From positions 1 to 49,504 of the forward strand of contig DASWAT010000176.1 of the NCBI GenBank assembly GCA_036390995.1: a DNA stretch of 49,504 nucleotides, given 5' to 3'. Under the pieces are notes generated by a model that searched no databases, had not been told where the DNA came from, and saw only the letters and a list, made by a program, of their open reading frames with translations. Made by a program: the position numbers and the translations under genes. Of the stretch, positions 23,317 through 30,748 are shown piece after piece (the first letter of the stretch is position 1; the number at the start of each line of letters is the position of its first letter). The stretch comes from DASQQQ01 sp036390995. Its GTDB lineage: Bacteria > Actinomycetota > UBA4738 > HRBIN12.

Positions 23317-24461
23317 TCTGGGCCAGACGAGAGGAGCACGCGAAGCTCCTGGAAGCAGCGGTCCACATCGGCCTCCGTGTTGAAGAAGTGCGGGCTGATG
23401 CGAAGGCCGTCGCCGCGGAAGTCGGTGCAGACGTCGCGGTCCAGGAGCGCGTGGCAGATCTTGCCTGCTTCGGGTCCCACCCCGACGTTCACCACGCCGC
23501 CGCGCGCGGTCGGGTCGCGGGGCGTTCGGACCGGCAGGCCCGCCTCGTCGGCCCGGGCGATGACGTGGTCGGTGAGCTCGCCCTGGCGGGCCCGGATCCG
23601 TTCGACGCCGACCTCCTCGATCACGTCGAGGCCGCCCTGGGCGATGAACATGACGGGTGCGGGGGGCGTCCCGTGCTCGAGGCGCCGGGCCGTGGGGTGG
23701 TACTCGAGATGTTGCAGGTCGAACGAGAAGGGCTCCCGCGTGGCGAACCACCCGGTGACCATGGGTTCGAGCGTGGGAAGCAGGTCCCGCCGGGCGTACA
23801 GGAACACCAGCCCGGGGCCACCGCAGAGCCACTTCAGGGTCCCGGAGGCGTAGAAGTCGCAGCCGAGGTCGTGGACGTCGAGCGGGACGATCCCGATGCC
23901 GTGGTAGTCGTCCACGAACGAGTACGCGCCTCGCTCACGCGCCATCCGGCAGATCTCCTTCGCATCCACCAGCGCCGACGACCGGTACAGGACACGGTTC
24001 ACCATGACCACCGCTGTCTCCTCGTCGATGGCCTCGTCGTAGGCCTCCAGGGGCACGGTGAGCCCGTCGGGTGACTGCAGCCACACGAGCTCGACGCCCC
24101 GGCGCTCCTGGGCGCGCCATACGTGGCCGTCGGTGGGGAAGTCCAGCTGGGACAGGATCACCTTGCGGCGCTCCGAGAAGTCCAGGGCGGAGGCGACCGT
24201 GGCGATCGCGATCGAGATGTTCGTGGTGATGGCCAGCTCCTCCGGAGCGCAGCCCGCCAGGCGGCCGAACGAACGCTTCAGCGCTCTCATCCGGGGGAAG
24301 ATGTGCTCCATCCACACGACGTCGGGAGCTCCCTCGGCGGCCCAGACGTCGACGTAGTCGTCCAGGTACTCGCGGGACCGTACGGACACGGGTCCGAGCG
24401 AGGCACTGATCAGGTACGCCTTGCGGTCGGTGACCGGGAACTCCTCCCGGTATGAGGTCAG
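23313..24461 (-). CDS. Aminotransferase class V / kynureninase-like PLP enzyme
   Basis: PLP-dependent fold-type I enzyme, about 380 aa. The N-terminal YLISASLGPVSVRSREYLDDY segment resembles the class V start. The cofactor-binding core has FVDDYHGIGIVPLDVHDLGCDF and the Schiff-base Lys in SGTLKWLCGGPG. The C-terminal domain includes RLEHGTPPAPVMFIAQGGLDVI and LRISPHFFNTEADVD. The start is unclear. The conserved N-terminus lies upstream of the first in-frame GTG (24389), yet no ATG, GTG or TTG occurs between it and ATG 24590, which would overlap the upstream gene by 122 nt. The coordinate given uses CTG 24461. Activity could be kynureninase, desulfurase-like or another lyase. Confidence 0.8.
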   Translation of the reverse strand: MTSYREEFPVTDRKAYLISASLGPVSVRSREYLDDYVDVWAAEGAPDVVWMEHIFPRMRALKRSFGRLAGCAPEELAITTNISIAIATVASALDFSERRKVILSQLDFPTDGHVWRAQERRGVELVWLQSPDGLTVPLEAYDEAIDEETAVVMVNRVLYRSSALVDAKEICRMARERGAYSFVDDYHGIGIVPLDVHDLGCDFYASGTLKWLCGGPGLVFLYARRDLLPTLEPMVTGWFATREPFSFDLQHLEYHPTARRLEHGTPPAPVMFIAQGGLDVIEEVGVERIRARQGELTDHVIARADEAGLPVRTPRDPTARGGVVNVGVGPEAGKICHALLDRDVCTDFRGDGLRISPHFFNTEADVDRCFQELRVLLSSGPD

Positions 24462-24468
24462 GTCACGC

Positions 24469-24801
24469 TCAGGCGTCGCGCCGGCCCTCAGGTTCGGGCG
24501 GGCGGCGCGAGTCCCCGACGTCCTCCGGACGCTCGTGCTCCGCCAGGTAGTCGACGTACACGGGGCGCAGCGCGTCGGCCAGGTCTCCACGATCGGCGTC
24601 CACGAAGTCGTTCAGGAGCGCCAGCGGCCGCATGATGTCGGTCTCGCTCCGAGCCTCGTCTCCGATCGCGGCACGGGCCTCGGGGATGGTCTTCAGCAGG
24701 TCCCACAGGAACCCGATGTCCAGCCGGCGCCAGGCGAGCCGGGTGGCGCGGTCGTGGAGCTCCTGCGAGGAAAGCCCCTCCAGCTCCGCGCGGTCGGTCA
24801 T
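24469..24801 (-). CDS. Conserved-looking small protein of unknown function
   Basis: A 110-aa soluble, charged, mostly helical protein that I do not recognise. It reads MTDRAELEGLSSQELHDR and ends in a disordered Pro/Arg-rich tail (RRPPEPEGRRDA). It has no signal peptide, membrane segment or obvious metal motif. TAGGCT lies 9 nt upstream of its ATG on the minus strand, which supports expression. It precedes the PLP enzyme gene so closely that the two must share a transcript, so it may be a partner or regulator of that enzyme. Confidence 0.65.
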   Translation of the reverse strand: MTDRAELEGLSSQELHDRATRLAWRRLDIGFLWDLLKTIPEARAAIGDEARSETDIMRPLALLNDFVDADRGDLADALRPVYVDYLAEHERPEDVGDSRRPPEPEGRRDA

Positions 24802-24810
24802 GTCGGCACA

Positions 24811-24816
24811 AGCCTA
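24811..24816 (-). promoter_or_regulatory. -10 element of the small-protein/PLP-enzyme operon
   Basis: On the minus strand TAGGCT (24816-24811) ends 9 nt before ATG 24801. It lies in the 49-bp spacer shared with the divergent MFS transporter gene. Confidence 0.4.
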
Positions 24817-24850
24817 CCCGCTGGCGTCCGGCACTTGGGAACATGTCGGG

Positions 24851-26137
24851 GTGCAGACCGCCTCCCGGGACCGCCAGTGGAACGTTCGGATCGTCCTCGC
24901 CGGGCGCTTCGCGATGAGCGCCGCCAGGGCTCTGACGGGCGTCGTGACCCCCATCTACCTCGCGGTGATCGGCTTCTCGGCCGTGCGACTGGGCGTCCTG
25001 TTCCTCACCGTGGCCGCGACGTCGGCGGTCCTGGCAACGGCGGTGGGCGCCGCGTCAGACCGCGTAGGGGGCAAGCCGTTCCTGATCGTGATGCCGCTCC
25101 TCACCGCCGCCGCCGCCGTCACGTTCGCGGTATCGGATCGCACCGCCGCCCTGTTCGTGGCGGCGGCCCTCGGGAGCTTCGGCCGTGGTTCCGGTGCCGG
25201 AGCGGGAGCGGTCGGCCCGTATCAGCCCGCCGAGAGCGCCTTCGCGGCCGAGGCCGTTCCCGCAGCCGAGCGGAACTCGCTGTTCGGCCGGCTGGCGTTC
25301 TTCGCATCGCTCGGCGCGTTCGCCGGAGGACTGCTCGCGCTGTTGGCGAGGGAGAGCCACACGGTCGATCCGGCGCGTGCGGTGGCGGCGTTCCGTCCGG
25401 CGTTCCTGGCGGTCGCGGCCCTCTGCACGGTGGCGGCCGCCGTCGCGCTCGGGCTGGCCGAGCCGCGAGATCGACACCACGGCCGGAAGCCGCAACGGGG
25501 GGCCTTGCTTCCCCGGCGCTCGCGCCGGCTCCTGACCCGCCTGTGGATCACGAACTCGCTGAACGGGCTGGCCGTGGGGATGTTCGGGCCGTTCCTCACG
25601 TACTGGTTCTACCGTCGCTACGGCGTGGGCGCAGGGGAGATCGGCGTGCTCTATGCCATCGTGAACGTGGCGAGCCTCCCCTCGACCCTCGGAGCGGCCG
25701 GGCTCGCGCACCGCTTCGGGACGGTGCGTACCACCGCGTCCGTGCGTGTGGTCCAGTCCCTCCTGCTGGTCCCGATGGCCCTGTCGCCGACCTTCCTCCT
25801 GGCCGGCGGGGTCTACGTCGTGCGGATGGCGGCCCAACGGATCGGCTTGCCGCTGCGGCAGTCCTACGTGGTGGCCATGGCGGATCCCCGCGAACGGGCC
25901 CGTGTGACCGCGCTCTCCCAGGTGCCGGCCCAGGCCACCAGCGCGATCGCGCCCGTCTTCGCCGGGTACCTCTTCGAGCACGTGAGCCTGACCTTGCCGA
26001 TCGAGCTGGCGAGTCTCCTCCAGCTGTCCAACGCCGCACTCTTCTACGCGTTCTTCCGGCACCAGCGCCCCGAGGAGGAGCGGGGCGACCTCGAGACCAC
26101 ACCCGGCGATCCGCCGGACCAGCCGGCGATCACGTGA
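24851..26137 (+). CDS. MFS transporter
   Basis: Major facilitator superfamily permease of about 428 aa with roughly twelve hydrophobic segments in two halves split by a basic loop (EPRDRHHGRKPQRGALLPRR). The loop after helix 2 contains DRVGGKPF, the MFS motif A position. A Gly-rich SFGRGSGAGAGAVGPYQPAE stretch marks helix 4-5. GTG 24851 is preferred because the first helix (IVLAGRFAMSAARALTG) follows a short basic tail. The reading frame is open further upstream only as overlap with the opposite-strand gene. The stop overlaps the convergent sigma-factor gene by 8 bp. Substrate unknown; efflux is likely. Confidence 0.88.
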   Translation: MQTASRDRQWNVRIVLAGRFAMSAARALTGVVTPIYLAVIGFSAVRLGVLFLTVAATSAVLATAVGAASDRVGGKPFLIVMPLLTAAAAVTFAVSDRTAALFVAAALGSFGRGSGAGAGAVGPYQPAESAFAAEAVPAAERNSLFGRLAFFASLGAFAGGLLALLARESHTVDPARAVAAFRPAFLAVAALCTVAAAVALGLAEPRDRHHGRKPQRGALLPRRSRRLLTRLWITNSLNGLAVGMFGPFLTYWFYRRYGVGAGEIGVLYAIVNVASLPSTLGAAGLAHRFGTVRTTASVRVVQSLLLVPMALSPTFLLAGGVYVVRMAAQRIGLPLRQSYVVAMADPRERARVTALSQVPAQATSAIAPVFAGYLFEHVSLTLPIELASLLQLSNAALFYAFFRHQRPEEERGDLETTPGDPPDQPAIT

Positions 26138-26702
26138 GGGAGGCGGCACGCTCCGCCCGAGGCTCCGCCGACAGATCCCGGCGGAGCCGCCGCATGGCGG
26201 CCAGGGTGCGCGTCTTCACCGTCCCCAGCGGGATCCCCAGCTCGTCGGCGATGCGCTGCTGCGTGTACCCGCGGAAGTAGGCGAGCTCGACCACCACGCG
26301 CTGGTGCTCGGGCAAGGACGCCAGGGCCATCCGGACCGCGGCCCGCCGCTGGGTCATCCACGCGACGTCCGCGATCCCGTCGGCTACGTCCTCGGTCGTC
26401 GCCTCCTCGAGGCGCTGCACACGCTCGGCCTTGGCTCGCTGCCGCTCCTCCCTGCGGACGGCGTCGACCGCGCGGTGGTGGACCATGGACAGGAAGAACG
26501 TCCGGAAGGCGCCGCGGGACGGCTGATACGCCTGGGGGGCGTGCCACAGGGCGAGGAAGGCGTCCTGGACGGCGTCCTGGGCGAGGGACGGCTGGCCGGT
26601 CACGCGAAGCGCCAGGCCGTACGCGGCGGAGCCGTACTCCCGGTAGACCTCGTCGATCGCCGTCCCGTCCCTGGCGAGCAGTCGCATGTGGAGGGTTTCC
26701 AT
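26130..26702 (-). CDS. ECF-type RNA polymerase sigma factor
   Basis: Alternative sigma factor of 190 aa. Region 2 includes DAVQDAFLALWHAPQAYQP and FRTFFLSMVHHRAVDAVRREERQ. Region 4 includes LPEHQRVVVELAYFRGYTQQRIADELG and the recognition helix PLGTVKTRTLAAMRRLRRDL. There is no region 3 or extra C-terminal domain. The ATG at 26702 overlaps the stop of the upstream site-2 protease gene (ATGA), so the two are co-translated. A second ATG is at 26687. No recognisable zinc-binding anti-sigma gene lies nearby. The two small membrane proteins at the head of the operon are candidates for that role. Confidence 0.9.
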   Translation of the reverse strand: METLHMRLLARDGTAIDEVYREYGSAAYGLALRVTGQPSLAQDAVQDAFLALWHAPQAYQPSRGAFRTFFLSMVHHRAVDAVRREERQRAKAERVQRLEEATTEDVADGIADVAWMTQRRAAVRMALASLPEHQRVVVELAYFRGYTQQRIADELGIPLGTVKTRTLAAMRRLRRDLSAEPRAERAASLT

Positions 26703-27820
26703 CAGGCAGCCAGGGAGCGCCGACGCAGCCAGCCGGTCAGACCGTCCGCCGTCACGACCCCCATCACCTCCCCGCCCTGCATCACGAGGACGACCCCGGT
26801 CGGGGACTCCTCGAGGCGATCCAGGACCTCCTCCAACCGGGCATGGGGCGGCACGACACCGAGCCCGCTCATCGGAACCATGCAATCGCGTACCGTGCGT
26901 CGCTCCCAGTCGCCACGCGGAACGTGCCTGATCGCTGCCACGGTGAGGGCTCCGACGGTCCTGCCGTCCTCGCTCACCGGGAAGACCTCCTGTCGCCTCC
27001 GCAGCACGTGCTCGTCGACCGCGTCCTGCAGCGTGATGTCGGCCGGCACGGCATCCAGCCCCTCCTCCATCACGTCCTCGACGTCGGATGCCCGCATCCG
27101 TGCCCGGATCTCGAACTGCCGGTACGAGGCCCTGGCCGTCGCCGCCAGGAACCAGCCGATGGCCGCGAACCACACGCCCCCGACGAGATCGCCCCCGAAG
27201 ACCAGGAACAGGCCGGTGGCCAGCAGGAGGTAGCCGACCGCCTGCCCGGCCAGCGTCGCCACGCGCGTGGCCAGCCGGAGGCTTCCGGTCGCGCCCCAGA
27301 TGGCGGAGCGGAGGATGCGCCCCCCGTCCAGGGGGAAGCCCGGGAGCAGGTTGAAGCCCGCCAGGATGACGTTGATCCATCCGAGGTAGCCGAGCGCGCC
27401 GGCCTCGGGAGGCGACAGCACGCTGCGCCCGAGCACCGACGCGGCCCACAGGAGCCCACCCAGGGCAAGGCTCGACAACGGTCCGACCACGCTGACGACG
27501 AACTCCTTGCGGGGGCCCTGCGCATCGACGTTCGCCTCCGTGGCTCCGCCGAAGACGAACAGCGTGATGTCCCGAACCGGGATCCCCATCCGCCTGGCGG
27601 TCACCGCGTGCGTCATCTCGTGCGCAAGGACCGACCCGAAGAACAGGATCGCCGCGCCGGCGGCCAGCGCGAGTCCGGCGCCGGTAGAGAGCCCTCGGTA
27701 CGCGAAGGTGAATTGCAGGAACAAGCTGTACGCGACCAGCACGACGATCACGAGCCACGATGGATCGACACGGATCTCGACCCCCCCGATCCGACCGATC
27801 CTCCACGAACGTCCGAACAT
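26702..27820 (-). CDS. M50 site-2 protease with C-terminal CBS domains
   Basis: Intramembrane zinc metalloprotease of the SpoIVFB-like M50B group, 372 aa. The active-site HExxH is in VLAHEMTHA (about residue 65), and the second catalytic motif is NLLPGFPLDGGR. About six membrane segments are followed by two CBS domains (from SDVEDVMEEGL and from VRDCMVPMSGLG), which usually sense adenine nucleotides. ATG 27820 follows GAGGAGGTCGAG. It lies between small membrane-protein genes and an ECF sigma gene to which it is translationally coupled. This context suggests regulated intramembrane proteolysis controlling that sigma factor. Confidence 0.92.
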   Translation of the reverse strand: MFGRSWRIGRIGGVEIRVDPSWLVIVVLVAYSLFLQFTFAYRGLSTGAGLALAAGAAILFFGSVLAHEMTHAVTARRMGIPVRDITLFVFGGATEANVDAQGPRKEFVVSVVGPLSSLALGGLLWAASVLGRSVLSPPEAGALGYLGWINVILAGFNLLPGFPLDGGRILRSAIWGATGSLRLATRVATLAGQAVGYLLLATGLFLVFGGDLVGGVWFAAIGWFLAATARASYRQFEIRARMRASDVEDVMEEGLDAVPADITLQDAVDEHVLRRRQEVFPVSEDGRTVGALTVAAIRHVPRGDWERRTVRDCMVPMSGLGVVPPHARLEEVLDRLEESPTGVVLVMQGGEVMGVVTADGLTGWLRRRSLAA

Positions 27821-27870
27821 CTCGACCTCCTCGAGCGACCCGGCGGCTTGCGAGCCCCCACCCCTCACGC

Positions 27871-28239
27871 TCAGCCGTTCCCGGAGAGCCCGGCCCACCG
27901 CCTGACGTCGTGCCGGACCAGGGATCCGAGGACCAGCCCGTTCACCAAGAGCGGAACGAGGATCCCGGCGACCCCTTGGACCAGCAGGACCAGACCCGAG
28001 ATCGTGTTCACGGCCGCGAGCGCCAGGGCCACGAAGTAGGCCCACGCGCGGCCCGTCACAAGTCCCCAGCCCACCACGAGCTGAAGAACCGCGGACACCA
28101 GCAGGACCGGGGCCGACGTGCGAAGCAGGAGCGCGGCCGCCCCGGCCAGCCCACCGAGTACCACGTACACCCAGCCGATCGTGCGCACGACGCCGGGTTC
28201 CTCCGCCCGGACCGCTTCGTTGTTGTGATCCGTCCTCAT
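27871..28239 (-). CDS. Small four-helix membrane protein, function unknown
   Basis: A 122-aa integral membrane protein with four hydrophobic segments (near GWVYVVLGGLAGAAALLL, LLVSAVLQLVVGWGLV, YFVALALAAVNTISGLVLL and GILVPLLVNGLVLGSLV) and short charged ends (MRTDHNNEAVRAEEPG; RHDVRRWAGLSGNG). No family is recognised. It may belong to a DUF of short polytopic proteins. ATG 28239 overlaps the upstream small gene's stop. It is co-transcribed with the site-2 protease and sigma factor. Confidence 0.75.
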   Translation of the reverse strand: MRTDHNNEAVRAEEPGVVRTIGWVYVVLGGLAGAAALLLRTSAPVLLVSAVLQLVVGWGLVTGRAWAYFVALALAAVNTISGLVLLVQGVAGILVPLLVNGLVLGSLVRHDVRRWAGLSGNG

Positions 28240-28436
28240 CCGTCATCGCCTCCGGTTCGGTCGCGCGGAGGCGCGTCGCCTTGCTCGGGGCGGCGTTTCT
28301 CCGACTCCATGCGGTCCAGCACCTCGTCGGCAAGGGATCGCCGCCGGCCGGACACGCGTGACACGACCGCGTAGAGCGCGGCTCCTCCGCCCATCGCACC
28401 GACCACGGCCCCCGCGACCCCCAGCAGGTGGGTCAT
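28236..28436 (-). CDS. Single-pass small membrane protein, function unknown
   Basis: A 66-aa protein with one N-terminal membrane helix (LLGVAGAVVGAMGGGAALYAVV), then a basic segment (SRVSGRRR) and an acidic/basic tail (EVLDRMESEKRRPEQGDAPP). The positive-inside rule puts the tail in the cytoplasm. ATG 28436 has GGGAGG upstream. Longer in-frame versions starting at 28577 would cross the divergent gene's promoter. It is the first gene of the operon leading to the site-2 protease and ECF sigma factor, and could be a protease substrate or a signal component. That is inference only. Confidence 0.65.
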   Translation of the reverse strand: MTHLLGVAGAVVGAMGGGAALYAVVSRVSGRRRSLADEVLDRMESEKRRPEQGDAPPRDRTGGDDG

Positions 28437-28493
28437 CGCCGCCTCCCAAAGACGCCTCACGGGTCCATGCTCTCGCCGGCGTGTTAGGTTCCC
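28437..28493. promoter_or_regulatory. 57-bp divergent promoter region
   Basis: This spacer separates the sigma/protease operon (minus) from the two-component operon (plus). On the plus strand TTAGGTT (28484-28490) is a -10 candidate. On the minus strand no clear hexamer stands out. Confidence 0.35.
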
Positions 28494-29978
28494 GTGTGGG
28501 AGGTGGGGTTCGGCCGTGAGGATCCCGTGAGGACGCGGCTGGCGTCCTTCAGGTCCGATCGTGCGTTCGGGGGGCATCTACGCGTTCCAGGATTGGTCGC
28601 GGCCGTCCTGGGTTGTCTTGGCGTGTCGGCACTCACGCTGTTCCCGAGTGTGGGGATCACGACCGCGGCACTCGGCTACATCCTCGTCGTGGTGGGAGCG
28701 GCCGCCGTCGGGGGCTGGCTCGCGGGAACCGTCGCCTCGGTGCTGTCCTTCCTCGGGCTCAACTTCTTCTTCACCAGTCCCAGACAGGTCCTCAGCTTGG
28801 AGAAGCCCGAGGATGTCATCGCGTTGGGGGCGTTCCTCGTGGTCTCCGCGATCGTCGGATCGGTCCTGGCGACCGCCGTCGCCGAGCGCACCCGGGCGGA
28901 GCGGCGGGAGCAGGAGGCGCGATTGCTGCACCATGTCGCGATCAGCCTGCTGTCCGGTGAGGCCATCGAGGACGTGCTCGCGAGGTTCGCCCGCACGGTG
29001 ACCTCGCTGTTCGCTCTGGCGCGGTGCGAGATCGCGATGGAGGGCCGCCCCCCGGTCGTCGCGTCCGGCGTCGGCGTCGCTCCCGGAGGCCCGACCTTGG
29101 CCACGCCGCTGGTGTCCGGCAGCGGCGAGATCGGGCAGATCACGATGACCTTCTCCCCGGGCAGGCGCCCGACCGCCGAGGAGCAGCGGGTCACCGAGGT
29201 CTTCGCGGCGGGGATCGGGCTGGCCCTGGAGGGAACCCGGTTGAGCGCTGAGGTCCTCCGGGCCGAGCGCGAGGCCCAGGTCAGCGTGGCCCGGTCCGCG
29301 CTGTTCTCGTCGGTGACGCACGACCTGCGGACGCCGCTCGGCTCGATCCTGGCCGCGGCCGACGGTCTGGCGGACCCGGAGGCCGAGCTGGACGCCGGGG
29401 ACCAGCGGGCGCTGGTGGGGACGATCCGGCACGAGGCCGAGCGGCTCAACCGGCTCGTCGGCAACATCCTGCAGCTGTCCAGGATGCGGGCGGGAGCGCT
29501 GGTTCCGTCCCGGCAGGGAACGGCGCTGGAGGACGTCGCCGACCAGGTCGCGGCGCGACTGGGCCGCGTGCTCGCCGACCACGAGCTCGTCGTCGACATG
29601 CCGCCAGACCTGCCGGTGGTTCCCGTGGACGTCGTGCAGATCGACCAGCTCCTGTCGAACCTGGTCGAGAACGCGGCGGGGGCGGCGCCCCCCGGGACGT
29701 CGATCGTCATCCGGGGGCGGGCCGTGCCGGATGCGGTCGAGGTCTCGGTCGAGGATCGTGGACCGGGGATCCCCTCGGAGGAGCGTGAGCGGTTGTTCGA
29801 GCCGTTCGTCCGGGGAGAGGGAGCCGTGAGTGGCGGCAGCGGCCTGGGGCTGACGATCGCGAAGGCGATCGCGGAGGCGCACGGGGGAAGGATGTGGATC
29901 GACCAAGCGCCCGGGGGTGGGGCCGCGATCCGCTTCGAGCTCCCGGTGCGCCCTCGGGACGGGGGGCCGGGCGCGTGA
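28494..29978 (+). CDS. Sensor histidine kinase with DUF4118 domain (KdpD C-terminal-like)
   Basis: Membrane sensor kinase of about 494 aa. After a short N-terminus come three or four close helices containing the DUF4118 signature (LGLNFFFTSPRQVLSLEKPEDVIAL). A GAF-like region (FARTVTSLFALARCEIAMEG), a coiled helix, and the kinase core follow: phospho-acceptor His in SSVTHDLRTPLGS, N box NLVENAAG, and ATP lid motifs EDRGPGIP and GGSGLGLTIAKAIAEAHGG. It matches the C-terminal half of KdpD but lacks the ~400-residue N-terminal KdpD/Usp domains. The start is uncertain: GTG 28494, 28503 and 28527 are all in frame, and GGGAGGTGG lies between. The stop overlaps the response-regulator start. Confidence 0.88.
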   Translation: MWEVGFGREDPVRTRLASFRSDRAFGGHLRVPGLVAAVLGCLGVSALTLFPSVGITTAALGYILVVVGAAAVGGWLAGTVASVLSFLGLNFFFTSPRQVLSLEKPEDVIALGAFLVVSAIVGSVLATAVAERTRAERREQEARLLHHVAISLLSGEAIEDVLARFARTVTSLFALARCEIAMEGRPPVVASGVGVAPGGPTLATPLVSGSGEIGQITMTFSPGRRPTAEEQRVTEVFAAGIGLALEGTRLSAEVLRAEREAQVSVARSALFSSVTHDLRTPLGSILAAADGLADPEAELDAGDQRALVGTIRHEAERLNRLVGNILQLSRMRAGALVPSRQGTALEDVADQVAARLGRVLADHELVVDMPPDLPVVPVDVVQIDQLLSNLVENAAGAAPPGTSIVIRGRAVPDAVEVSVEDRGPGIPSEERERLFEPFVRGEGAVSGGSGLGLTIAKAIAEAHGGRMWIDQAPGGGAAIRFELPVRPRDGGPGA

Positions 29979-30682
29979 CCGGAGAGCGGATCCTCGTGGT
30001 GGACGACGACCCGCAGATCCTTCAGGCACTCCGGATCGGTTTGCGGGGCAAGGGATTCGAGGTGCTGACCGCCCCGAACGGTGAGACCGCGCTCGACATC
30101 CTGGCGACCGACGGCGTCGACGTGGTGATCCTGGACCTCGGTCTCCCCGGGATCGGGGGCCACGAGGTCGTCGAGCGTGTTCGCGGGTGGTCGTCGGTCC
30201 CCGTCGTCGTGCTCTCCGCCCGCGAAGACCAGACAGACAAGGTGAAGGCCCTGGACGCCGGCGCCGACGACTACGTGACGAAGCCCTTCGCCATGGAGGA
30301 GCTCCTGGCCCGGATCCGGGCTTTGCGACGCCGCGCCGGCGGCGAGGAGCGAACGACCCGGTCCGTGCTGGTGTTCGGCGATCTTCGCGTGGACCTGTCG
30401 AAGCGAAGCGTGCACGTGCGTGAACGAGCCGTGCGGCTCACTCCCACGGAGCATCGGCTGCTCGAGGCCCTGGTCACGCATCCCGGCAGGCTGCTCACCC
30501 ACCGCTGGCTCCTGGAGCGCGTGTGGGGCGCCGGATACGGCGAGGAGTCGGAGGGGACGCTCCGCGTGTTCATCCGCCAGCTGCGGAGCAAGTTGGGCGA
30601 CCGCGCCTCGTCACCGACCTGGATCGGCACCGAGGCGGGCCTGGGCTACCGATGGCTGACCGAGCCCTCCAGCGAGGATTGA
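29975..30682 (+). CDS. OmpR/KdpE-family response regulator
   Basis: Two-component DNA-binding regulator, 235 aa. The receiver domain has the acidic pair in VVDDDPQILQALRI, the phospho-acceptor Asp in VVILDLGLPG, Thr/Ser in VVLSARED and Lys in VTKPFAMEELLARI. The C-terminal winged helix contains RLTPTEHRLLEALVTHPGRLLTHRWLLERVWG and GLGYRW. The wording is close to KdpE. It starts at GTG 29975, overlapping the kinase stop (GTGA). No potassium ATPase genes are present, so the regulated genes are unknown and could include the divergent sigma/protease operon. Confidence 0.92.
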   Translation: MTGERILVVDDDPQILQALRIGLRGKGFEVLTAPNGETALDILATDGVDVVILDLGLPGIGGHEVVERVRGWSSVPVVVLSAREDQTDKVKALDAGADDYVTKPFAMEELLARIRALRRRAGGEERTTRSVLVFGDLRVDLSKRSVHVRERAVRLTPTEHRLLEALVTHPGRLLTHRWLLERVWGAGYGEESEGTLRVFIRQLRSKLGDRASSPTWIGTEAGLGYRWLTEPSSED

Positions 30683-30736
30683 GCGGGCCGGCACCCGGGA
30701 CCGCGGGGGCGCGTCGAGCCATGTCCGAGCCCCCAC

Positions 30737-30742
30737 TACAAT
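30737..30742 (+). promoter_or_regulatory. -10 element of uvrA, leaderless start
   Basis: TACAAT (30737-30742) ends 6 nt before GTG 30749. There is no ribosome-binding site and no clear -35. Confidence 0.55.
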
Positions 30743-30748
30743 GCCTCC

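Noticed and set aside
18847..24461. A kynurenine pathway made of the cyclase-family protein and the kynureninase-like enzyme
   Set aside because: The genes are 4 kb apart on opposite strands, the cyclase is exported and lacks the usual Asp ligand, and no dioxygenase gene is present.
28494..30682. Authentic potassium-sensing KdpDE system
   Set aside because: The kinase lacks the KdpD N-terminal domains and no kdpFABC genes are in the window, so only a KdpDE-like label is supported.
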